64,000 nucleotides of DNA from Leptolyngbya sp. NIES-2104 (GCF_001485215.1 NZ_BBWW01000001.1:1612001-1676000); one strand, 5' to 3'. Shown: positions 25,679 through 34,584, numbered from the stretch's first letter. The notes: generated by a model from the letters alone, not told the origin. A program made the numbers and translations.

Positions 25679-26185
25679 ATGGTCAAAAAACGTAGAACCA
25701 GACAGCACATCATTGCAGATCTCAGTGCCAATCACGTAGAACGCATAATCTTACAGTGCGGCTATTCCGTTGAGAGAATTGTTAATGATTATGGAACAGA
25801 TCTAATTATTTCCACATATAACATCGAAGGAGAAATCGAAAATGGATTCATCTATATTCAGCTAAAAGCAACTGATACAATTAATTTATTAAGTGACCAA
25901 GAAACAATCTCATTTACGGTAAAACGATCTGATTTAGAACTTTGGTTACAAGAACCAATGCCTTATATCCTGATTCTGTACAGTGCTCAGCAGGACATCG
26001 CCTACTGGCTGTATTTGCAAGCTTATTTTCAGCAGCAAGATATTGAACTTACAGGTATAGGAACAACCTACACCGTTCATTTCAAAAGGTGTAATATACT
26101 AAATAAAACTGCGATCGAGAAGTTTGCTGATTACAAAAGTGCAGTCCTCCAACAATGTCAGGAGATCATTCGTCATGAAACCTGA
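25679..26185 (+). CDS. DUF4365-like protein (putative nuclease fold)
   Basis: The 168-residue protein starts with a basic segment (MVKKRRTRQHIIADLSANHVERIILQ), then a DYGTDLIIST...GFIYIQLKAT arrangement. The D...Q-L-K residues correspond to the catalytic core of PD-(D/E)XK-like DUF4365 proteins. The second half (LELWLQEPMPYILILYSAQQDIAYWLYLQAYF) is also typical of the family. DUF4365 proteins are commonly found in accessory or defence-rich regions; a nuclease role is inferred from fold, not shown. Its 3' end overlaps the next small ORF by 11 bp, implying a two-gene unit. Confidence 0.75.
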   Translation: MVKKRRTRQHIIADLSANHVERIILQCGYSVERIVNDYGTDLIISTYNIEGEIENGFIYIQLKATDTINLLSDQETISFTVKRSDLELWLQEPMPYILILYSAQQDIAYWLYLQAYFQQQDIELTGIGTTYTVHFKRCNILNKTAIEKFADYKSAVLQQCQEIIRHET

Positions 26186-26432
26186 AATCATCACTTTTTC
26201 GGATCTAGAGAAGCTGCTTTTCCGATTGGGCTTTGTTTCGTGTGAAACTATAGGGACACAAAAAGTTTTTCAACATTCAGCATCTGATACCATTTTCATT
26301 TTTCCTGCCTATCAACTTCAAGAGCCGCTTCGAGCGATTCATCTAGCAAGCGTTCGGAAGACGCTAGTCGAAAAGGACTTAATCAGTTTGGCAGCATTTG
26401 AAGGCGCTCTAGAAAAGATCAATCCAGCTTGA
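26175..26432 (+). CDS. Small HicA/YcfA-like protein (tentative)
   Basis: The 85-residue protein reads FSDLEKLLFRLGFVSCETIGTQKVFQHSASDTIFIFPAY, then LRAIHLASVRKTLVEKDLISLAAFEGAL. The pattern of a helix, a hairpin where HicA toxins carry G-S-H, and a final helix matches the HicA/YcfA double-stranded-RNA-binding-like fold. However, the catalytic His is replaced (IGTQKVFQH). It overlaps the DUF4365-like gene, so it may be its partner or antitoxin-like regulator. I chose the ATG at the overlap; an upstream in-frame ATG reads back through the neighbour. Confidence 0.6.
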   Translation: MKPEIITFSDLEKLLFRLGFVSCETIGTQKVFQHSASDTIFIFPAYQLQEPLRAIHLASVRKTLVEKDLISLAAFEGALEKINPA

Positions 26433-26494
26433 TCAACTATATTCTCAATTTTAGCAATATGTGATCGAGTGTCGGATTCGATGAGCGCACGGCA

Positions 26495-26529
26495 TCCGTT
26501 CAGCGGACAGATGGAACTGTAATCGTCAC
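26495..26529. repeat. Dispersed ~70 bp repeat, partial copy C
   Basis: Only the central TCCGTTCAGCGGACAGATGG block and a decayed continuation are present. It lies just before the small gene that follows. It is the same orientation and family as copies A, B and D. Confidence 0.55.
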
Positions 26530-26561
26530 TTTTCATATGTTGGACGACTAGGAGAACTGTG

Positions 26562-26843
26562 ATGAATCCTCTACTCGAACAGTACACGGTGAGTACAGAA
26601 TTTCCAGAAGCGAGCGGTGCTGAACAACTAGAGATGTTACAGATGCGAGATCGCCTTTTAGCGGTAGAATCCACCCTCTCTGACCTAGAAAAGGAACAAC
26701 TCAGCCAAGCCGATCGCCGCCTGATTCAGCAAGCCCCCCAAGTGCTGCTAGAACTTTCGCAATTTGTAGATTTAGCCGCAATGCGACGAACCCAAGATAT
26801 TTCCGCAGAGCGGTGGTGGTGGTACTTAGATGTGTTGGCATAG
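26562..26843 (+). CDS. Small hypothetical protein, glutamate-rich
   Basis: The 93-residue acidic protein is mostly helical (EQLEMLQMRDRLLAVESTLSDLEKEQLSQADRRLIQ), with the ending ISAERWWWYLDVLA rich in Trp. An AGGAG site precedes an overlapping GTG-ATG start; I take the ATG. I do not recognise the family. Its size and place among XisHI and DUF4365 genes, bracketed by copies C and D of a short repeat, suggest an accessory-module component such as an antitoxin, but nothing in the sequence proves it. Confidence 0.6.
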   Translation: MNPLLEQYTVSTEFPEASGAEQLEMLQMRDRLLAVESTLSDLEKEQLSQADRRLIQQAPQVLLELSQFVDLAAMRRTQDISAERWWWYLDVLA

Positions 26844-26914
26844 ATTCAGGAAAACACCGCACTATCAACCGCGCTGACGTAATGTTTAACTCGTCGATCG
26901 CTTAGCAGAGTGAA

Positions 26915-26995
26915 TGCGATCGTACAGCGTTCGTTCAGCGGACAAATGGAAATGCGATCGTAGGATTCGATCAGCGATTTATGAATTGCGATCGC
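26915..26995. repeat. Dispersed ~70 bp repeat, copy D (longest)
   Basis: It begins GCGATCGTACAGCG, continues TTCGTTCAGCGGACAAATGG, and ends ATGAATTGCGATCGC. It combines the left end of copy A with the middle of copy B, so it may be closest to the ancestral form. It lies in a 244 bp gene-free spacer; nothing else was recognised there. Confidence 0.75.
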
Positions 26996-27087
26996 AAATT
27001 TTCAGTTATAAAAATCGCTGCGATTCACAGAACCACAGCGAAACGGGGCGAGTGAATAACGAAGCGAAAAGACGCATCACATTCACG

Positions 27088-29886
27088 TCAAATCACATCA
27101 GAGACACCAATCAGAGTTTCTTCAGTCGAAACGAAAGCACTTTGACGGAGTTGGTTGTCTTTTACCACTGTAAGACGATATTGAAACGATCGCTTAGTCC
27201 GATCCTTGAGCGCAAGGCGTAATGGAATGGGTGCGGTTGATGTTCCTGATAGTTCTAGACGTTCTTCACGATGATAGTGATTCACTGGATCGTCGTATCT
27301 CACATCGATGAACATCATGCGGAGTGAGCCAGGAGTAAACAGTGGAATAAATTGAATATCCAGTGCGCCTTCAAACGGATCATTTAGCGCGATTGCACTT
27401 GTTTCTGTAGTCTGTAGCTCAGATTCCTGCTTTGTTCCATCTTTGAGATGATAGATGAATCGATACTGATACGATCGAGCATTCGGATCATCTAATCGAA
27501 TCTTCCAAGCTTGAGCAGGCGAAGCAGAAGTAAACGTGAATGTTTTCGATTTGTTCCAGCCTGTCGGACTTTGGTAAGACAAGAGAGCATCGATCGAATC
27601 AATCACACCCCAATCAATTCGATTCGGAACAACACGCACTTCTAAAAAGCCAAGATGTTCAAAAGGATTGATTGCAAGAGTTCGATCGTCGGTCGGAATC
27701 GCAGGGATTTCATAAGAGTAAGCGCGTCCTTCCCAATCTGAACCTGGATCAAAGTGATACTGAACACTGTATCTGTAAGTTGTATCAGCGGTAGAGTTCA
27801 TGAACACCTCGAACTTCTGTTCGGCAGGCTCATCGGGTTCAAACACAAAATCAGCGTGTTTATGGTCGATCGCATTGTTTGGATTGCCATAGTCGATCGC
27901 GACTTGAGCGGACTTTAAGCCGATTCGATTAAAGTCGATCGAGCCATCTAACTGAACAGTAAAGACCCTGAAAAACGAATCATCTAAATCGACTTCGACA
28001 AAGTGTTTCCGCTTGTCTGCTAAGTCATTCAGCAGTAATCCAATCAATCCTTGAGGCGCATAAGTTCGTTGCACCGCTTCAGAGCGATTGTATTGTAAGG
28101 TAACTGTTTTTTGCTCCTCTTGGTGAATGAACTTGAGTTTTAGCGCGATCGCTGGATCTCCAGCAGTTGGTGTTGGGGTCGGTCTTGGTGTTGGGGTTGG
28201 TGTTGGCGTTGGAGTTGGGGTGATGGGAGCGGGACGGGAAAGTTTAGCTTCAATCTTGGCAGCAGGGGTTGAGATGACTTTTCCGGTGATTTCGGCAACG
28301 CGATCGCGAAAATCTCCGACTCTCTGAGGTTGAGCATCTCTAGCGCGAGTATGTCCGAAAGCTGTCTCAGTGGTGCTAGTGACAAGCGGTAAGATCAACC
28401 CTTTTGCAACTTGCGATCGTCGCTGAGATAGTTTGAGATTGAATTTTTGCTTTTCTGGTGAATCATCGTTCTCAAAGCTGGCATGAGCTTTTATCGTGAC
28501 ATCCTTGGGAACAGCAAGGCGATTTTGTACCCAATCTTTGAGCTGGTTGCCATCACCGGAAATGTGTGTCCCTGGAGTATCAGTGATGCCTTGACGCGAT
28601 GTTGTCGTTGAGAACTGTACATCCGGTGGATTTGGGTTGTTGTTCAGGTAGCTGAGATAGTTTTTTGAACTGGTAGACCAACCGGACTCGCGAGGTTTGT
28701 CGTAGTCAAAGAAGAGATGGAACGTTTCATCGGTGGTCGTTGCGGGATATTCGACCAGGATGTTTGCTTGGGAATTGTCGGCAATGTTGATCGTGATTTG
28801 ATTGTTGGCATCTAGCGATCGCACTTCTCCATTAATTCGCACAGTTGGATTGTTTCCACGAATCGTGAGCGTTTCAGTCGTTCCAGTGGATGCGGGAGAA
28901 TGTTCGATCGTATATCCATTGGGTGAAGGATTCGGATCGCGGCTAGTAATTTCAAGTGTTGCGGGCTGTCGCTCTGAAGTTGGAGCAGGTGGAGTTTCAG
29001 GTGTGGGTTCTGTTGGTGGATTGGTTGGAGTCGGTCGATTTGGTAGTTCAGGAGGTGTTACTTGACCGCCTGCGAGTTGACCGGGTGTTAATGTCGGCTC
29101 AAACCATTCCTTGAGTAGATTTTCTTTGAAGAAATCAAGCGCCCATTTTTCTTTTTCGGCTCGATCGTCTGCACTGGAATAGTTCGTTACTTCGATCTTA
29201 ATTGCCCCATTTTGCACTAAGCTTTCAAATGCAGCTTCGATTCCCACTTTGACAAAGTAGTATTGTCCGCTTAAGGCTGCACTGAAGTGGTTGTAAACGC
29301 GCTTGAGGTCTGCGGTAATCTTGACTTCGAGAGCGGGGCGCATTCCGGTGTATTTGAGGTTGTAGAGAACGCCGACGGGGGTTGTTCCCTGCTCAAAGGC
29401 TTGCTCTAAAATCGTTGCTCCCTCTTGGCTCAACACTAAGCTAAAAGTTGCAGAATTTGTTGCATCGAGAGAAGGAATGGTCGCACCGAGGATTTTTTCA
29501 ACGGCTTTGAATGTTCCATCGGGTGCGGTTGTGCCTCCAGATCCTTGTAAGTTCAGGGCAACACAGGCGACAGTTCCTTCATCGAATGACACCGCAGACA
29601 GTTTCGGTTGATCGGGAGCAATTCCTCTGAGTTTCCCTAAGATTCTCTGCTCGATCGCCGGATCTAACTGTAAGTCCACATCGAACATCAAATATCCGCC
29701 GCCTTTTGCCCCTCCTGCAACTGCTGCGGGTTTGTATTTGATGAAGGTGAAGCTGGCACGTTTATCTGCGCCTCTACGGGCGAATTTGACGGGTCTGGGT
29801 AAATACCAGAATTGATTCGGATCAGCGTGATCCGCGAAGATCGTTGTGTTCTCGATCGTTAAAGTTTTCGTTCCAAGTAACAGCAT
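27088..29886 (-). CDS. Six-gene operon protein F: conserved N-terminal domain, OmpA-like domain, PT-rich linkers, beta-rich modules
   Basis: I start at the ATG (MLLLGTKTLTIENTTIFADH); a TTG four codons earlier overlaps the upstream gene. The 932-residue protein has the operon's N-terminal domain (DHADPNQFWYLPRPVKF, FTFIKYKP, GGGYLMFDVDL, and SATFSLVLSQEGATILEQAF). A Pro/Thr linker follows at about 270-310. Next, near 385-530, is an OmpA/MotB-like domain (LFFDYDK, VTIKAHASFENDD, NLKLSQRRSQVAKGLI, FGHTRARD). A (PT)n linker (about 555-575), the PQG...VDLDDSFF motif (about 605-637) and three beta-rich modules complete it. There is no signal peptide or membrane segment. It is the last gene of its operon. 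Function is unknown; peptidoglycan or polymer binding is suggested only by the OmpA-like part. Confidence 0.82.
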   Translation of the reverse strand: MLLLGTKTLTIENTTIFADHADPNQFWYLPRPVKFARRGADKRASFTFIKYKPAAVAGGAKGGGYLMFDVDLQLDPAIEQRILGKLRGIAPDQPKLSAVSFDEGTVACVALNLQGSGGTTAPDGTFKAVEKILGATIPSLDATNSATFSLVLSQEGATILEQAFEQGTTPVGVLYNLKYTGMRPALEVKITADLKRVYNHFSAALSGQYYFVKVGIEAAFESLVQNGAIKIEVTNYSSADDRAEKEKWALDFFKENLLKEWFEPTLTPGQLAGGQVTPPELPNRPTPTNPPTEPTPETPPAPTSERQPATLEITSRDPNPSPNGYTIEHSPASTGTTETLTIRGNNPTVRINGEVRSLDANNQITINIADNSQANILVEYPATTTDETFHLFFDYDKPRESGWSTSSKNYLSYLNNNPNPPDVQFSTTTSRQGITDTPGTHISGDGNQLKDWVQNRLAVPKDVTIKAHASFENDDSPEKQKFNLKLSQRRSQVAKGLILPLVTSTTETAFGHTRARDAQPQRVGDFRDRVAEITGKVISTPAAKIEAKLSRPAPITPTPTPTPTPTPRPTPTPTAGDPAIALKLKFIHQEEQKTVTLQYNRSEAVQRTYAPQGLIGLLLNDLADKRKHFVEVDLDDSFFRVFTVQLDGSIDFNRIGLKSAQVAIDYGNPNNAIDHKHADFVFEPDEPAEQKFEVFMNSTADTTYRYSVQYHFDPGSDWEGRAYSYEIPAIPTDDRTLAINPFEHLGFLEVRVVPNRIDWGVIDSIDALLSYQSPTGWNKSKTFTFTSASPAQAWKIRLDDPNARSYQYRFIYHLKDGTKQESELQTTETSAIALNDPFEGALDIQFIPLFTPGSLRMMFIDVRYDDPVNHYHREERLELSGTSTAPIPLRLALKDRTKRSFQYRLTVVKDNQLRQSAFVSTEETLIGVSDVI

Positions 29887-29890
29887 AGTT

Positions 29891-32155
29891 CTAAGCAACA
29901 GGTAAAAGAAGCAAATCCGTATTTGTCGTCATCCAATCGAGCGATCGAGACAGTCCATTGAGGTAACGGTAAGTGATGCGGTAGCGATAGGCTGTCTTTT
30001 GATCATCTGCGTAGTCAAACTCGAACGTTGATCGATCGTTGTTTGATTCAAAGGTGAATAGGTCTGAAAAGCTCAAACCATTGTCTTCATCTTCATAGTT
30101 CAGTTCGACTTGAATTTCTGCGAGTCGTTTCAGAGCAAAGTCCGTTTTCTTCGGTTGTACGGTGACGATCCGATGACCTTGCATATCAGTACGGAGAATA
30201 ATTCGTCGATCGTTGGTCACAGAAGGCGGAATTTCGAGCGTTCTTCCACCTTTGAATAATAGGGTTACTTGATAAGCCACGGTTCGATAGTCAGGATTGA
30301 TCAGATCAACTTTGAAAACTTTAGAAGTGCTATCCTCTTTGTTAAATTCAAAGGATTGTTCTAGTAAGACATCATTCTTTGCATCGTCGTAGGTGAGATC
30401 GACAAAAGCGCGATCGACAAGATTCCAATCGAGACTGGGAACGACGGTTAGCGATCGCTTGTTCGGTCGTGGATCGCGTAGCGTAATTCGTTCATCCGTT
30501 GCATCTAAGAACGGTGTTTCGATATCACGATTGTTTGCAGCTCGATAGATGAGTTTGTACTGGAATTGAGTCAATTTCGGATCGCGAACAAACATTTTCC
30601 AGGTTTGCTCACTGTGTGCTTGATCAAGCAGGAAACTATCATCCATCCGAATACCGTTCTTTTCATCGGTATATTTCAGATGAACTTCAATCTGAGGATA
30701 GCGATCCCAGGGAAAACTTAGAGCCACGATCGGAATATGCACGATCGAATAAAGTTCACGCGGATTGATTTCTAGGTTGTCTCCATCACAAGTTAATGGT
30801 ACTGATTCGACCGCGATTGGTCTTTCGTTGCTATCAATTCCTTTGAAAGTGACTTTGTACTGAGCGGTTACATCGCGCTGCATGATTGAATCTTTGACAA
30901 TGCTTGCCCATTCCATCTGAGTTCGAGCATTGGAAGACTCTAGTAAAACATTATTGGGAGAAGTACCATAGTTCAGTCGAACGTTGATCGAACTAATCGA
31001 ATCTTCCTCGAAGTTCGCACGAGAAATGACCGCTAAGCGGCGACGTTCAAACCAGGGATCGTCTAAATCGACAGAGAGAATAAAATCTTTCAGATCTAGT
31101 CCTTGATCGGCAATCATTCGAGTAAGCCCGGTCAAATGACCTTGAGGATAGATGCTACGTTTAACAGTAGTTCGTTCGCTGATGTTGACATCGAGAGATT
31201 TACGATCGATGCGTGTGTAGTCTAGTCTTTTGTATGAGAACGTCCCCATCGAAGACCAGCCGCCTGTAGTTGCAATTTGAGAAGCCCGATTTGCAACATA
31301 CAACGCTTTATCCCAGCCATCTTTCTCTTCTTTGACTGGATCAATACTCGGTTTGAAAAACGCATCGGTGATCATATCGCGTACTTCATTCACCGCTTGA
31401 TCACGCCGTTCCAGAACTGCGCTTTCATCTTCGCCTTCTGGCACAAAAGTATCTGCCTCAATGACGATCGCACGATTTTCAATCAGTTCATCGACCGCTT
31501 TATCAATGTCGATCGACACAAACATCGCATCAATTCCAAAATGTTCATCTAAATGCTTCTGAACCCGATCCCAATCGACGCTAAGCTTGACAGAATAAGC
31601 AGGACGAAGAGCGAGGTAATCGAGCGAATAAACAATACCGATCGGAGACATTTCGCCCTGTAGCGCTTTCTCCATCACCGTGACACCATATTGATCTAGT
31701 GCAACTGAGAACGCTGCCTGATTGCTACCATACAGAGAAGGTTTCGCAGCTTGATCAATTTTGAGCACAAATTGAGGAGATGAACTATTGGGATTAGAGG
31801 TGTCGCCCGTCTGCTTGCCAAATAGTAAGAGTCGTACCGTTCCATCGATTAAGGGAACAGGAGCAAGGCGTGGAGTTTGTGATAGATTTGCAGCTTGCTC
31901 GAGTTTTTGACGAATTTTTTCTAAGGTTTCTTCTTCAACGCCAATGTTGACATCAAAGTTTAGAAAGCCGCCATTCCCCGCTCTACCGCGATATTTGATC
32001 AGTTGAATTTGGGGGATTTGTTGACCTGTGGTTTTATCCTCGATCGTGGTCAACTTCGGCATCAAGGGTAGATAGTAATATTGCAGCGGATCAGCATGAT
32101 CGCAAAAGAGAGAAACCCCTTCAATAATGTGAAAAGGTGGATTGAGATATAGCAT
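29891..32155 (-). CDS. Six-gene operon protein E: conserved N-terminal domain plus beta-rich modules
   Basis: I use the ATG giving MLYLNPPFHIIEGVSLFCDH, preceded by AAGGAAAC; a longer in-frame start 20 codons upstream lacks a site. The 754-residue protein has the shared N-domain: DHADPLQYYYLPLMPKL, IQLIKYRG, GGFLNFDVNI, and KPSLYGSNQAAFSVALDQYGVTVMEKAL. It then has YPQGHLTGLTRMI and VDLDDPWFERRRL (about 334-367). Four tandem ~90-residue beta-rich modules follow, each of the form VDLTYDD...F...W-x-V-x-L-x-D/N-P-x-x-x-x-x-Y-x-x. It has no signal peptide, membrane segment or recognised catalytic motif. It is a clear paralogue of proteins D and F. Confidence 0.82.
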   Translation of the reverse strand: MLYLNPPFHIIEGVSLFCDHADPLQYYYLPLMPKLTTIEDKTTGQQIPQIQLIKYRGRAGNGGFLNFDVNIGVEEETLEKIRQKLEQAANLSQTPRLAPVPLIDGTVRLLLFGKQTGDTSNPNSSSPQFVLKIDQAAKPSLYGSNQAAFSVALDQYGVTVMEKALQGEMSPIGIVYSLDYLALRPAYSVKLSVDWDRVQKHLDEHFGIDAMFVSIDIDKAVDELIENRAIVIEADTFVPEGEDESAVLERRDQAVNEVRDMITDAFFKPSIDPVKEEKDGWDKALYVANRASQIATTGGWSSMGTFSYKRLDYTRIDRKSLDVNISERTTVKRSIYPQGHLTGLTRMIADQGLDLKDFILSVDLDDPWFERRRLAVISRANFEEDSISSINVRLNYGTSPNNVLLESSNARTQMEWASIVKDSIMQRDVTAQYKVTFKGIDSNERPIAVESVPLTCDGDNLEINPRELYSIVHIPIVALSFPWDRYPQIEVHLKYTDEKNGIRMDDSFLLDQAHSEQTWKMFVRDPKLTQFQYKLIYRAANNRDIETPFLDATDERITLRDPRPNKRSLTVVPSLDWNLVDRAFVDLTYDDAKNDVLLEQSFEFNKEDSTSKVFKVDLINPDYRTVAYQVTLLFKGGRTLEIPPSVTNDRRIILRTDMQGHRIVTVQPKKTDFALKRLAEIQVELNYEDEDNGLSFSDLFTFESNNDRSTFEFDYADDQKTAYRYRITYRYLNGLSRSLDWMTTNTDLLLLPVA

Positions 32156-32229
32156 TGTTGTTTCCTTAACTTGAAGAGAAGAGAGATCCAATCTCTTAAC
32201 AAGATCGGATCTCAATTTAATTGATAGAA

Positions 32230-34464
32230 CTACACGCCGACAGGCATCCGCAGCGCCAATGTGAGCGAATCAGACAATTGAGGAGTCGCATTCATTTTGC
32301 GTTCAGAACCATCCGCCATGTAGAAGACAGCATTCCAGCTATACTTGTTCAAATGCTTGTCTTTCAACGGCACAGACCAAGTTTGAGGTGTTTTTGCAGT
32401 CGCATCAAAAGTCAAATCAGTCCGAGCAATGATGTCGTTCTTCAGATCCTCATAGCTCAGTGACACAACAACCAGCATCACTTTGTTAAAGTCAATTCCG
32501 ATCGGAACCACTTTAACGTTTAGCATATCTTCGATCTTGCGACCGACCATGATCGTGAGATCTGTTGTTTCAGTTTCGGGAATCTCTTCGATCTGACCAT
32601 TCTTAAGCTGAATGGTGCCTTTGTAGATCACCTTGCCACCCTCTTCGTCGATCGCTGGAAACGCCCAATCAAAGAACGGCTGAGATTTGCTCAGTGCAAC
32701 AGTCGTCGTCTTGGTGTAGTCGTTTTTCTCATCAATGTACTTCACATCGACAAAGATCGTTTGAATGTCTTTATCGAGATCGCCTGCTGCTCGTAAACTA
32801 ACCGTCTTAGTCGCATTGAACGGATCATTGATGTAGAGTTGTGGCGATCGAGAAGTTTTTTCACTCACTTGATACTCTTTGCCATCCGCCATAAAGTACT
32901 TCACAGTGTACCGATACGGCGTTTTTACAGGAGCAAAGACCACTTCTCTCAGAGTCGCTTTTGGATTGCTCTTATCAAGCAAGTATTCGTGCTCGATCTG
33001 ACCGACACCGCCTTCAGAAGCATCATAAGCAAGTTTGACCTGAGCTTGTGTAACCTGATTCCAGTTCAGATCGCCGGGGAGAACGTCGATCGCTAAAATT
33101 CCAGTTTCACCTACGTTGATCGTCAAGAACTTTTCATCAGTCGTTGCTTCTTGCGACTTGTAAGCCCGACTTTCGTTCTTGTAGTTCACCTGATACCAGT
33201 ACTTATAAGCCCACTTGCCGTTTTCGATGAAAGACTTGAACTTTTCTACTTTGTCAGGATTGTTGAAGCTAAACTCATCAATTTGGTGAACGGTTCCTTC
33301 TTGGTAGTCTAAGTGAACTTCAACACTATCGAGCGGCAAATCTTTGAAGTCCGCATTCACGCGAGTTGTCACTTGCAAAGTCTTGAAGAACGGATCATCG
33401 AGATCGACTGTCGTTGCATAGTCTTCCCACTTCAGCGGCTTACCCTCTTTATCGAGCAAGGTAGTAATCGGTTGCAGCATTCCTTGAGGAGCCATATTCC
33501 ATTCAACAGCTTGACTTTCTCGGTAGGAAGTATTGAAGCTATTAAACTTGTATTGGCTCAATCGCAGATGAAAATCCGTTGCATTCTCAGGAACTTTCTT
33601 CTGCTCTTCCGTAAACGGTTGTAGCTTATCCTCGTTAGAATTCTTGATTGCTTCTGCTAAAGAATTCATTGCCCAATCGCGGATTTTTTGCTTGACATCA
33701 TCAGAGGTTTTGAAGTCTTTGAAGTCAATTTCCACGCCGCCCCATTGATACTGACTTGCGTACTCAGTCACGGTTTTGTTGATGATGGTGCGATTGCGGT
33801 TTGATCCACCGAATAACCAGCGCCAGACTGTACCAAATGCACCTTGAGATTGTTCACGTCTGGTGAAATCTTCCACGAAGCTTTGGAACTTGCTGGAATC
33901 AAACCAGATCCGGGCTGTAATTGCAGGCAGTTTGACGACGCAGTAGAGATCGTACGCAACTTGAACAAATCCACCTTTGTTTTGCAGGGCTTGTTCAAAG
34001 AAGGTAGCACCGAGATCCGTTAGCTCGATCGTGAATGGCGTAATGTTGCGTCCGTACAGTGAAGGTTTACCAGGGTTGAAAACCGTTTCAACAAATTTGT
34101 CGCTAATGCTTTCAACGTTGAGTTTTGCGGTTCCTTTGGTGTAGGTGATAGTTCCGATCTTGACTTGAGGTTTCGGATTTTGACTTGGAAACAGTTGATC
34201 GACTTGTTCTTGAAGCTTTTTGACAATGAGTTGTTTCTTATCTTCAGGAACACTAAATTCAACATCACAAACCAAGAAGCCGCCGCCTTTGGTTTGATCT
34301 GCACGCTCGATCGGTAAACGATATTTGTAGAAGCTAAACGAAGGGCGACCATCTTCATTGACTCGAAAGCGAGGCAGATCAGGGACGAGATAGAACAATG
34401 TAGGGTCTTCGTCGCCATAGATAGTTACGCCTTCGATGACTTGCACTTTTTCAATTAACAACAT
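32230..34464 (-). CDS. Six-gene operon protein D: conserved N-terminal domain plus beta-rich modules
   Basis: The 744-residue protein begins MLLIEKVQVIEGVTIYGDEDPTLFYLV. Shared N-domain blocks are FSFYKYRLP, KGGGFLVCDVEF and KPSLYGRNITPFTIELTDLGATFFEQAL; a Trp/Gly insert (GTVWRWLFGGSN) follows. The APQGMLQPITTLL and VDLDDPFFKTLQV motifs are near 323-358. Three to four modules follow with the spacing ...VKYIDEKNDYTKTTTVAL...W... and ...LSYEDLKNDIIAR.... There is no signal peptide. It is separated from gene C by 191 bp holding a palindrome, and from gene E by 74 bp, so it may have its own promoter. Function unknown. Confidence 0.82.
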   Translation of the reverse strand: MLLIEKVQVIEGVTIYGDEDPTLFYLVPDLPRFRVNEDGRPSFSFYKYRLPIERADQTKGGGFLVCDVEFSVPEDKKQLIVKKLQEQVDQLFPSQNPKPQVKIGTITYTKGTAKLNVESISDKFVETVFNPGKPSLYGRNITPFTIELTDLGATFFEQALQNKGGFVQVAYDLYCVVKLPAITARIWFDSSKFQSFVEDFTRREQSQGAFGTVWRWLFGGSNRNRTIINKTVTEYASQYQWGGVEIDFKDFKTSDDVKQKIRDWAMNSLAEAIKNSNEDKLQPFTEEQKKVPENATDFHLRLSQYKFNSFNTSYRESQAVEWNMAPQGMLQPITTLLDKEGKPLKWEDYATTVDLDDPFFKTLQVTTRVNADFKDLPLDSVEVHLDYQEGTVHQIDEFSFNNPDKVEKFKSFIENGKWAYKYWYQVNYKNESRAYKSQEATTDEKFLTINVGETGILAIDVLPGDLNWNQVTQAQVKLAYDASEGGVGQIEHEYLLDKSNPKATLREVVFAPVKTPYRYTVKYFMADGKEYQVSEKTSRSPQLYINDPFNATKTVSLRAAGDLDKDIQTIFVDVKYIDEKNDYTKTTTVALSKSQPFFDWAFPAIDEEGGKVIYKGTIQLKNGQIEEIPETETTDLTIMVGRKIEDMLNVKVVPIGIDFNKVMLVVVSLSYEDLKNDIIARTDLTFDATAKTPQTWSVPLKDKHLNKYSWNAVFYMADGSERKMNATPQLSDSLTLALRMPVGV

Positions 34465-34584
34465 GAGTGATGTTCCTCATTGGTAAGCTGTTCGGTCTGT
34501 ATCAATTCTGCGAAATCAAGTAGGGAAGTGAGAGTAGCCGATCGGGGAATGTTTAAACCGACGAATTTGATGATTTTTCCCTCC

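Noticed and set aside
24651-26995. Whole 24.6-27 kb region considered as a single composite transposon or fdxN-type excisable element
   Set aside because: There is no transposase or site-specific recombinase, and the repeats are multiple and unequal; XisH/XisI alone do not indicate an fdxN element.
28150-28240. Short-period GT-rich repeat considered as a regulatory simple repeat
   Set aside because: It encodes the Pro-Thr linker of operon protein F in frame; codon-level repetition explains it.
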